Below, in pieces: positions 47,620 through 57,989 of a stretch of DNA of 64,000 nucleotides (the first letter of the stretch is position 1; each line of letters starts with the position of its first letter). A model generated the notes under the pieces. It saw only the letters and a list, made by a program, of their open reading frames with translations, searched no databases and was not told the origin of the DNA. A program made the translations under genes and the position numbers. Source of the stretch: Chamaecyparis obtusa (Eukaryota > Streptophyta > Pinopsida > Cupressales > Cupressaceae); NCBI GenBank assembly GCA_027943335.1, contig BSBK01000761.1:539001-603000 (forward strand), read 5' to 3'.

Positions 47620-50600
47620 ATGGCGGTGCCAAGAATGAAATTGGGTAGTGAGGGATTGGAAGTATCAGCACAGGGATTGGGTTGTATGGGCATGTCTGCT
47701 TTCTATGGCCCTCCCAAGCCTGAAGATGAAATGATCTCCCTCATTCACCATGCTGTTTCCAAGGGCATTACTTTTCTTGATACTTCTGATTGTTATGGCC
47801 CTCACACTAACGAAATTCTTCTTGGAAAGGTAGGATTCCTTCAATTAAGTCATGTAGCTAATCTCATTGTTAGGAATTTCATGTGGTTGGATATTAATTT
47901 GCTTGTTCTTGATGACTTGATTTGCAGGCACTAAAAGGAATAAGGGAGAAAGTGCAGTTGGCTACCAAGTTTGGAGCAGTTTTTAGAGATGATAAATTAG
48001 AGGTTCGTGGAGATCCTGCGTATGTTCGTGCATGCTGTGAAGGGAGTCTGAAGAGGCTCGATGTGGATTGCATCGATCTGTTCTACCAACATGTTATCGA
48101 CAGCAAAGTCCCCATAGAAGTTACCGTATGTGGTTTTATCTCCAAATTTAATGCTTTTTGCACTTTAATTGATGAAGATTTGAATTAGGGTTTTATTCAT
48201 GGTCTTGTGCTAGATCATCTAGTTAAGACTCTAGGCATAGTTATACTAGTTATTTTGGAACCACCCACTTGGCCATCCAAAAGCCTGTCTCTTCTATTGC
48301 CACCAATAACTAGGTACTACAATCTCTACCATTTCAATCCCTAGGTTGTTTGCCAGTTTAATTCATGTTACTCTTTGACATCTTCTTGACGACATGCATA
48401 GGCCCCTTCAAATCGAGGGAAATTCTCTCTTTTAGTCGCTGCCATGTTTTTGCATGTGTATCACTGGCTAACATCCTCTTAACAACATGGATATGCCCCT
48501 TCAAAATCAAATGAAATTCTTTCTTTTAGTCACTACCGTGTCTTTGCCTTTGTATCACTCTATGATATCCTCTTAACAACATGGATATGCCCCTTCAAAT
48601 CAAGGGATATTCTCTCTTTTAGTCATTGCCATGTATTTGCCTTTGTATCACTCTCTGACATCCTCTTAACAACATGGATATGCCCCTTCAAATCAAATGA
48701 AATTCTCTCTTTTAGTCACTATTGTGTCTTTGCCTTTGTATCATTCTTTGACATCCTCTTAACAACATGCATAGGCCCCTTCAAATCAAGGAAAATTTTC
48801 TTTTGATATTCTCTATTTTAGTCATTGTCATGTCTTTGCCTTTGTATCACACTTTGGTATCCTCTTAACAACATGGATAGGCCCCTTCAAATCAAGAGAA
48901 ATTGTCTTTTGAAATTCTCTATTTTAGTCACAGTCATGTGTTTGCCTTTGTATCATTCTCTAGCATCCTCTTAACATGGATAGGCCCCTTCAACTCAAGG
49001 GAAACTCTCTTTTAGTCGTCACCATATCTCCGCCAAACATTGTATATAAACTAGTCACAAAAAGATTCAAAAGGAGATAATGTCATTACTAATTTGGAAG
49101 CCCATGGAGGATGGCTAAGAATTTGCTAGAGGGAGAGTCGAATATAGAAAGGCTCCCCTACATTGTAATTGTATTTGTTGCATATTTATAATGGGATCTT
49201 GATCTTTCCTTTGTTGTTGAATTGACTACTTGATGACTATTTTCCTTGTAGGACCATGCTCTAATTGCTTTATGTGGTTATTTTAAGCTTTTAAAACTAC
49301 GCATATTTATTTTTCGTGTGACTTTATCGTTTAGATTTTAAATCATAATGTTGTATTACCTATTTTTTAAGACTTTAATTGTAATATTTTCATTACAAAA
49401 TAATGAATTTTACCAACTTAACTTGTCATCTTTCACCATATAAATTCTCAATTTGATTTTCTTAATTACTTTTGTCAAGTTTGAAGCTATTTGTGTTTCA
49501 TTTTGTAATGGCTTTGTGATCAAGTTTTAATGCCTTGTTTATTGCATGATGCACAAAATTTAAAACATTGTGTCTTGCCTCAAAGTGTTTTGATTACAAG
49601 TGGGAATTTGTCCTTTAGTTTTTGAATTATTATTTTATGTAAATTGTAAAATAAATATTTATATTCTAATTATATCTTAGATATTTATTATTTTCATCAT
49701 AATTAGTGTTTTTAATATTTGATGACCTTTTGTTGTTTCTTTATCTAAGTTCACAATTGGGCTTGATGATATGCTTCAACAAATACATAACCATTAGATA
49801 TTAAGTTTTTGTTTGTATCTATTATAGATTGGAGAAATGAAGAAATTGGTTGAGGAAGGAAAAATAAAATATATTGGACTTTCAGAGGCTTCTCCATCAA
49901 CAATTCGAAGAGCACATGCTATACATCCTATTACGGCAGTTCAATTAGAGTGGTCCTTATGGACTAGAGATTTTGAGGCTGAAGTTGTTCCAACCTGCAG
50001 GTATATAGGTTTTCTAGAGTATATTTTTTCTTAAAGTGGCTTATTTTTAATGACTAATATTTTAATTTTAATTTGTAGGGAGCTTGGTATTGGAATTGTG
50101 CCATATAGCCCTTTAGGTCGTGGTTTTTTCTCTTCTGGAGCTAAACTAGTTGAAAACCTATCAGATACAGATTATAGAAAGGTATTTGAATCCATCATTT
50201 TTTCTTTGCATTAATATCTTTTATTTATTAATGTAATTGTTTGGTATATGTTATTTTTTATCTTTCAAATTTGTTCCTTTCAATGATAATTATTAAATGA
50301 CAAAATTGTTCTTTATTTGTAAGCATTAGCATTTAATATTCATTGTGTTAACTAAAACACATTGATGTTTAAACTCTTCTATTTGAAAGGGTGAATTTTT
50401 TAGCTATATTCTTAATAAGTCTAGGTGTTTTTATATTGTAGCAAGTCTTGCAATATTTTGATTATGTGTGAGTTAATTATAAAGAAAGTGTGGGAACCTT
50501 GGCAAAACCTAGTTTTGTTCTTTGGCTAAGGATTCATATTCGTGACCAAGATATTTTAAACTTCATTTTATATTATATAAAGTTATTAAATGATAAAATT

Positions 50601-51283
50601 GTAGTTATAGTTATTTTATTATATTATAGTTATTTTGTTAACTTTAAAACACATCAATTATATACACTCTTCTATTTTAAAAGGAAAAAGTGTGATCTCT
50701 ATTTTAAACAAGTTTAGGTGTTTTTAGATTGTAGCAAGTCTATTGCAATATTTTGGTTATGTGTGGGTCAATTATAAAGAAAGTGTGGGAACCTTAGCAA
50801 AACCTAGCTTTGTTCTTTGGATAGGGATGCATATTTGTAAGCAAGATGTTTTGAACTTCATTTATATTTATCTAACTAAGAATTTTACTTCAGATATTTA
50901 CAACTAAGATGATCTTTGAATTTTTGAATGCATTGCTTTTGTAGAATACTCCAAGATTTGAAGGAGAGAACCTTGAAAGGAATAATACTTTATTTGAGAA
51001 TTTGTTAGCAATTGCTTTGAGGAAAGGGTGCACTACTGGGCAACTTGCACTTGCTTGGATTCAACACCAAGGACATGATGTTGCACCAATTCCTGGGACA
51101 ACCAAAGTCAAGAACTTGGAGGAGAACATTGGTGCTCTTTCCATTAAACTTACACCCAAAGAAATGAAAGAAATTGAAGACATAGTATCTTCTAATGGTG
51201 TCCATGGAGATCGATATAGTGTGAAAGAGTTTTCTTGCATGTATGTAGAAACACCCCCTTTATCATCATGGAAAGGGATATAA
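47620..51283 (+). CDS. Aldo-keto reductase (perakine reductase / PCNT115-like), gene 2, five exons
   Basis: Exons are 47620-47829, 47928-48125, 49828-50000, 50079-50181 and 50945-51283; all splice sites are GT/AG and the joined frame has 340 residues. The tetrad is complete: Asp54 and Tyr59 ([10 protein letters not shown]), Lys84 and His125 (LFYQHVID). Residues 204-214 read [11 protein letters not shown], the usual cofactor-loop form. NADPH-dependent carbonyl reduction is expected; substrate unknown. It differs from gene 1 at several positions (for example Cys58 for Phe, Val126 for Arg, Arg208 for His, Ser212 for Cys, Thr224 for Lys) and near the C-terminus, where FSCMYVE replaces LESTWMYVE. 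Intron 2 is about 100 bases longer because of the minisatellite. Confidence 0.94.
48350..49030 (+). repeat. 93-bp minisatellite in intron 2 of AKR gene 2
   Basis: About seven units of the array seen in gene 1, one unit more. Unit anchors (CATGSATAKGCCCCTTC) occur near 48394, 48487, 48580, 48673, 48770, 48870 and 48976. Confidence 0.85.
50293..50870 (+). repeat. ~290-bp direct duplication within intron 4 of AKR gene 2
   Basis: Counterpart of 21943-22530: two copies share AAAGAAAGTGTGGGAACC and TTGTAGCAAGTCT. Confidence 0.78.
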
Positions 51284-52248
51284 GTAGTTTTAATAGTATT
51301 AGATCTTTCTGTGCTAGTTCTATGCAAGCTAAATAAGTGGATTCCACTTTTTATTTTAAATAAGAAGGAGATATTATTGATAAAAGGATGAACCTTTAGT
51401 AGTGTTCATTGATCTTATAAATCTATGTGTTATTTATGATGATTGTTTAACAAATTTGAGGTGTGCATTTTCAATTTAAACATTTGACAAATAAGGTTTT
51501 TTAATAAAGATGATGTTTTCATATATATTATTGTTTTCTTTAGGTCAATAATTTTGTTTATTTAGAGAGTACAATTAGAAGATAAATTTCTCTATAAGAT
51601 AATATTGATAGGTCATTCAAGATCTAGAGTATAATAAATACATTCATGTATGCTTTAGAGAAAATACTATTTTAGAACTTTGACATTCCAAGTATATTAT
51701 TAAAGTCTAAGTTGATGAAGTATTGATTTTAATTCGATGGTTATACATGTTTACTTTTAAAATTTTGATAGAAAAATGCTAGTGTATTTCTAACAATAGT
51801 TTGACATATTAATATATGATTGATACTTATATAGATCAATTCATATAATTAATATATAATTTACCAAAATATACATATATCAAATAACATTAAAACACAC
51901 TCATGGTCAAAGAAAACAAAAAAGAAAAGGTAGAATGAAAGTAATAAGAGAAAATAAATAGAATAATGTTAGTTTGAAGTTGGAAAGTGATGAATTGGGT
52001 ATTAATATAAAAATATTAATCTGAGGATGTGTTTGGATGAGAAATCAAAGCATGAAGGAACTTATGTAAAAGAATATTAAATTAGAGGGGAAGTTTTAGA
52101 AGGGACGAGAATTTATCATAGTAGTAGGAGAAATTTGTTGGACCTCTCAAGGAATTAGACTAGCAATGATACAAAAACTAAATGTTGCAAAAAAATTTAA
52201 TATTCTTGTCATTTAAGTACATATTTTATTTTAATATATTTTTTTTCC
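51284..52248. other. AT-rich DNA downstream of AKR gene 2
   Basis: Matches 22950-23912; nothing coding seen. Ends at the T-run (52241-52248) that marks the LINE 3' end. Confidence 0.6.
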
Positions 52249-54027
52249 TATTATGTCAAAAATTAAGAAAAGAGTTTACATCCGAACATATAGAACCAAA
52301 ACAAAATCAGAGATATCAAGAGTTGCATTGTTTTACATCCACTAGAATGTTATAAACAAGTGTAAAAGGCTACCACAATGTATCAAAAGAAAATTAACTA
52401 CTATAAGGACTACTCAATCAAATGGAATTTCCTGATCTGACTCATTATTATTAGAGTCTGGGAACAGAACAGTGTAACCAATGATTTCATGAGACATGTA
52501 ACCCTGGTTCTCAGCTCTCTTAGGTTCCTCGGCATGAGGCTACCACTATCCATACTGCTTTAGTTATCAAATGAATTCAACAAGAGTGACCTCAAACTTG
52601 TCCTTGGCCTTCATAGAGGTGTACCCATAGGTTATGCCATTCTTATCAATAGTAGCATACCCATCTCTCAAGATTTGTAGGCACTTGCTCTCCTTCAATT
52701 TGATCACAGTGGTATCCTACATGGAAACATCAAGGTATATGAGTCTCTAGAGAGACTCGGTAAGGTTCTTTCCCTTCCCTGCAAGCACTTCATTATTCTG
52801 AGCCTTCTAAATAATCCACAATATAACATAAGAAAGAAGTGACCAGAAAGTGCTACAATATTTGTTGCTGCTAATATACCCTAAGATAATATTTAAAACT
52901 TTGAAATGAACATTGAAGGTAAGGCCAAGCATTTTCCAAATTTCAGCAGCAAAAAGACATTCAAAAAAGACATGCATAACTGATTCTAGGCATTTACAAA
53001 CTACACACAAATTAGGTTCACATCCATGTTTCTTAAAGGGAAGCTTATGCAGGAATAATTTCCAAAAAAAATAGGTAATTTTTGGTTCCAAGGGTTTACT
53101 CCAAAGGAAGGAAAAGTATGTGTTCCATACAGAGTGTTGAGCATCAAGTGCCACTTGGAGTTAACATGGGAAATAATATTAGGATTGGAGGTAAGCAGGC
53201 TATATATGTATTTGGATTTGCCAAGGTGGAGAGGAGTGTTGTCAGGACAAAAGAGTTGGAAAGAGAAACATCTTGGGAAGAAGAAGTCATTAAATGGACC
53301 TAACCTGTTGAGGGAAGCAGAGAGGAGGGAGTATGTTCTCCATTGGGATTTGGGAATATCAAACTCAGCTTCAATTACCTCCCATGGAATAAGCTTTCCT
53401 TGTTGTAGTACATCATGGAAGGTATTAATACCTTTTTCAGCCCACTTTTTCTCTAAACATCCTTAAAGTAGAGCCAACGGTTTACTACCATGTTTAAGAT
53501 TCCACTATATTGACTTTTCTCCAAAGATTATTCTATCACCTTCAGATGGGCTAGCATCCTAGAGAAAATGTTTCAAAAATTTCTAATGCTTCCAAATAGT
53601 TTTGAATACATTAGAGCCTTGAACTACTACATTGGCATCTATAGCAATAAGATCAGTGTAGAAAAGGTTAATCCAAACCTTGGATTTTCTAGGGTGAGCC
53701 CAGGCTAAATTGTTTCTTATTAAAAATTTCCAAGGCTCCTCCCGTATAGCTACCTTTGCAATTCATTTAACAGTGAAGGCTATACCTTGAGTTCTAAGAT
53801 CTTTGAGACCTAGACCACCCCAAATTTTCTCTCTGGTGCACCACTCCCATGATACTGCATGTATATTTTTGTTACTTGTACCATCCGACCAGAGGAAGTC
53901 CCTGATATATTTATGTATGAATTTGAATTGGTGTTGGTTAAACAACCAGGTAGAAGAGAAGTAAATTGAGTAGGAAGAGAGAATCTTTTGACAAACCTAG
54001 ACTCTGCCAGGAAATGAGAGGAGATTA
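52249..54027 (-). pseudogene. L1-type LINE, 3' part of ORF2 (unit 2)
   Basis: C-terminal part of the LINE whose 5' part is at 57990-61388. It includes the zinc-like module (CVVCKCLESVMHVFFECLFAAEIW at about 53020-52950) preceded by PKITYFFWKLFLHKLPFKKHG, and the ~105-residue tail. It is better preserved than the unit 1 copy, but has stops. It ends on the right at the LTR element inserted at 54028. Confidence 0.85.
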
Positions 54028-54996
54028 TGATGCAGGAGCATCCTAGGATTCTTGGCAATCCTGTATCAACCAAAAATATGTTTGTCTTTGAAGGTAGATT
54101 TTTGGTTTTGATCTTGGTTTAGTGGAGTTCTTGCTCAGTTTGGGAGACTGGTTGCTTGGTTTCTATGGTTTTTGAGGTGCTCAGTCTCTGAAGAACGCTC
54201 GGCAACTGAAGGCATCAGTTTCCTATCGCTCAACATTAACTGGGTTGTTGGATCATGCTCAGCATGGTCGGTTGACTGGCACTCGGTTATTTCCCTATTG
54301 CTCGGTGTTCTTTCTTGTCGACTAGATTGTTTGGATAAATCAGCTTAGCAGACTGGTGCATTTAATTTGGGTCACGCTCCTTGAGTTATGGATTGACCAT
54401 TGGACGTGTGGGGACCTAGATCTGGTGTGTTACATTCTTCTATACGGATCTGATGACCGTTGGGGCCATCTTGAAGGAGTTTATTTATTTTGTAAGGCTA
54501 TTTGAAGTCGAGTGATGTTTTAGCATTTAATATTTGTTACTTGGGTTAATTGTTTCATCAGCCGACTTGTGGCTGGGATTCAGTATATATAGGATGCTTG
54601 GGTAGTTGTTTGGGGGGATCATCATCAAGTGGTTGAAAAGGTTAGTAGCTTGCAAGCTTAGGAACAGGAAGATTGCTTGGAAGTTGGAGTACAAGTTTAG
54701 ATCTTTCCTAGGTGTCTACCAGTGTGCTATATGTTACAGACCTGGGCTAGCTGATTGTTGATGTTGTGGAAAAGATTTGGATCCTGTGAGATCTTGTAGA
54801 TTGTTATATGTTTTGTAATTGGTCATAATTGGGAAGGCCTTACAGGCTAGCGCATTGCTTGTAATCAATGATTTGATGAATAGAGACTTATGTTTCAATT
54901 AGGATTTGTGTCTGTTATATTGTGTTTCCACTGCATATTGGTTTGGCTGCAAGGTCGGTCTATCCTTAATTGGATTCACCAACCTTGAATGCATCA
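54028..54996 (+). repeat. 5' LTR
   Basis: 969 bp; TATA-like TATATATAGG at about 54583. Over the first 200 bases it differs from the 3' LTR at roughly one base in ten by eye. Confidence 0.93.
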
Positions 54997-54998
54997 AG

Positions 54999-55009
54999 TG
55001 GTATCATAG
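54999..55009 (+). other. Primer-binding site
   Basis: TGGTATCATAG, two bases after the 5' LTR; resembles the initiator tRNA-Met complement TGGTATCAGAG with one change. Confidence 0.75.
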
Positions 55010-55068
55010 AAAATTTTTGTTCCTGTTGGAGTCGAGTGGATCTTGTGTGTCTAGATCTTGATTTGAAG

Positions 55069-56786
55069 ATGCCTCCGAGGAGAAATCGTGAGACTTCAGA
55101 TGAAGAGGTTGTTGGAGAATTCAGTCTCCAGTCTTGATGATTTTAGGGCTTTGCAGAAACAAGTGCAAGACCTATAAGAAGAATTGAGAAAGAAGAAGCC
55201 TACCCTGAAGGAGGATGGTGATGATGAATCTGAAGAAGAAGATCATTTTGAAGAAGCTATAGAAGAAGCTGGAGATCCAGAGGAGAAGAGAATCCTGAAA
55301 GCTATGTCTAAGATTGGGAAGAGACCTAAGATTGAAGTTTCTACATTTTTTGGAAGCCTTAAGCCTGAAGAATTGATTGATTGGATCAATGAGATTGATG
55401 AATACTTTGAGTATGAAGAAGTAGAAGATTATGATAGAGTTAGATTTGCAAAGACTAAGTTGAAAGATCATGCAAATATTTGGTGGAGAGAAGTTCAGTT
55501 GGAAAGAGGTAGAAGAGGAAAAGAAAAGATCACTAAGTGGAATCGAATGTTTGACAAGTTGAAGAAGCAATTCATTCCAGAGGATTATGAATTGGAAATG
55601 TTCAAGAAGATGCAAGCTTTAAAGAAGACTAACAAATCGGTACACAAGTATACCAAGGATTTTTATAGACTTCTGATTAGGACTAGTCATTCTAAAGCTG
55701 ATAAAGAGAAGGTTGCTAGGTATGTCTATGGTTTGAGACCCAGTATTCAAGAAGAATTGCTTACTGTTCGGATGACAATGATCGGTGATGCTTGTCAAAT
55801 GGCATTGAATATTGAAGAGAAGCTAAATAAGAAGTTTGAAGGTAAGCAGAATAGTAGGAACCGAAGTGGTAAGACTAGTGAGACAGTTGCTAAAAGTAAT
55901 GTGACAGAGAATCCTAAACCTAATGTTGGGTTTAGTAGTGGTCAAGTTACTAAGAATGCTGGACAAAGGGGTAGGGGGAAGAATGAGTTCACTAGTATGT
56001 GTTATAACTATGGTGAAGCTGGTCATAGAAGTTGGCAGTGTTCTAAGAAAAGAGTTGCATTAGTTGTTGAAGAAGACATTGAGAATGTTCTAGAGAAGGG
56101 TGAATGTCTTATCACTAGAAGATTGGCTGCATGTGTCTCTGAACCGGTGCAAAGAAGAAATTTGTTCAGGACCATATGCAAGTGCAAAGATAAGGTATGT
56201 AATGTTCTAGTTGATGGTGGTAGTTCTGAGAACTTTGTTTCAGAAGAAATGGTTAGTAAATTGAATCTAGAAAGGAGGAAGCATCCTAATCCTTATGAGA
56301 TTAGTTGCATTCAAGATATTTCTAAGGCTAGAGTTGAAGAGCAATGCTTGGTTAATTTCCAAATTGGATCTTACCATGATGAGATATTGTGTGATGTGTT
56401 GCCTATGGATGTTTGTCATCTGTTGCTCGGTAGACCTTGGCAGTTTGACAGAAATGTGTTGTTTGATGGTCGTGCTAACACTTATGTGGTTAGGCATGAA
56501 GGAGCTCAGCATAAGCTGATACCTTTACAAGAGGCAGGGGTTAAAGGATGTGGAGTTATTAGGTGTTGTCCTTGTGACAAACCAGGAGCACAAGGGGGAA
56601 GAACCTATTCCTGTTAAACCTGATTTGAAGGAGAAAGCGAATGAGATATCTGAAGAGTTTGTTGAGATCAAGAAGAAAATGGTTTTGCTGGCAGAGATGG
56701 TTCAGCAAATGGTGGCATTTGTGACACAGAGATATGCATATAATATTGAGTTGATTGAGAAGTCTGAAGAGGATGAACCTTACTGA
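55069..56786 (+). pseudogene. Gag-protease of the short LTR element
   Basis: It begins MPPRRNRETSDEE (55069). A shift and an in-frame TAA at 55175 separate this from the main frame (55178-56617). That contains the gag core (STFFGSLKPEELIDWI, YFEYEEV, RVRFAKTKLKDHANIWW, LKKQFIPEDYELEMF), a zinc knuckle with one Cys changed to Tyr (CYNYGEAGHRSWQC) and a retropepsin (NVLVDGGSSENFVSEEM; DVLPMDVCHLLLGRPWQFDR). A second shift near 56540 leads to a helical tail (56550-56786: EISEEFVEIKKKMVLLAEMV). Ty3/gypsy type. No polymerase follows. Confidence 0.88.
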
Positions 56787-57020
56787 GGCACTATTGTGGT
56801 CGGTAGTGGTCAGAATCGGTTGCTAGCAGTTGCCGACTGAAGGGATAAGCACATTGAAAAGCAGAAGGACTTTCTGCATGAGACAGTGCATAAAGAAAAG
56901 ACTACTTGGGATAGAGGATAAGGAGAGATGTGGGTGAAGAACAAATTTGGCATACCTGTTCTGATTCCCTTGAGGCATTCTTGATTTTCTTATGAGAAAA
57001 TCTTTCTAACCTGGGGTGTC

Positions 57021-57989
57021 TGATGCAGGAGCATCCTAGGATTCTTGGCAATCTTGTATCAACCCAAAATATGTTTGTGTTTGAAGGTAGATTGTTGGTT
57101 TTGATCTTGGTTTAGTGGAGTTCTTACTCGGTTTAGGAGACTGGTTGCTCGATTTCTATGGTTTCCAGGGTGCTCAATCTCTGAAGAACGCTTGATAGCT
57201 GAAGGCATCGATTTCCTATCGCTCGGCATTAACTGGGTTTCTTGGTCATGCTTGGCATGGTCGGTTGACTAGCGCTCAATTATTTCCCTATTGCTTGGTG
57301 TTCTTTCTTGCCGACTGGATTGTTTGGATAAATCGGCTTGGCCGACTGGTGCATTTAATTTGGGTCACACTCCTCGAGTTATGGATTGACCATGGGACAC
57401 GTGGGGACCTAGATCTGGCGTGTTACAATCTTCTATGCAGATTTGATGACCATTGGGGCCATCTTGAAGGAGTTTATTTATTTTGTAAGGCTATTTGAAG
57501 CCAACTGATGTTTTAGCATTTCATATTTGTTACTTGGGTTAATTGTTTCATCAGCCGACTTGTGGTTGGGATTCAGTATATATAGGATGCTTGGGTAGTT
57601 GTTTGGGGGGATCATCATCAAGTGGTTGAAAAGGTTAGTAGCCTGCGAGCTTAGGAATAGAAAGATTGCTTGGAAGTTGGAGTACAAGTTTAGATCTTTC
57701 CTGGGTGCCTACCAATGTGATGTGTGTTACAGACCTGGGCTAGCTGATTGTTGATGTTGTGGAAAAGATTTGGATCCTGTGAGATCTTGTAGATTGTTAT
57801 ATGTTTTGTAATTGGTCGTAACCGGGAAGGCCTTACAGCCCGACACATTGCTTGTAATCAATGATTTGATGAATAAAGACTTCTGTTTCAATTCAAATTT
57901 GTGTCTGTTATTTTGTGTTTTCGCTACATATTGGTTTGGCTGCAAGGTCAGTCTATCCTTAATTGGATTCACCAACCTTGACTACATCA
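57021..57989 (+). repeat. 3' LTR
   Basis: 969 bp, same length as the 5' LTR; ends CTACATCA directly before LINE sequence. Confidence 0.93.

Larger units (their letters stand above)
54028..57989 (+). mobile_element. Short gag-protease LTR retrotransposon inserted in the LINE
   Basis: 3962 bp with two 969-bp LTRs (54028-54996, 57021-57989), ends TGATG...CATCA, and a near-perfect 5-base target duplication (gatta at 54023-54027, tatta at 57990-57994). The LINE sequence resumes exactly on both sides. The 2.0-kb interior carries only gag and protease; there is no RT, RNase H or integrase, so it would depend on another element. The polypurine tract is weak (ctggggtgtc before 57021). Confidence 0.93.

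Noticed and set aside
55172..55615. 147-codon minus-strand frame
   Set aside because: Opposite strand of gag in the short LTR element.
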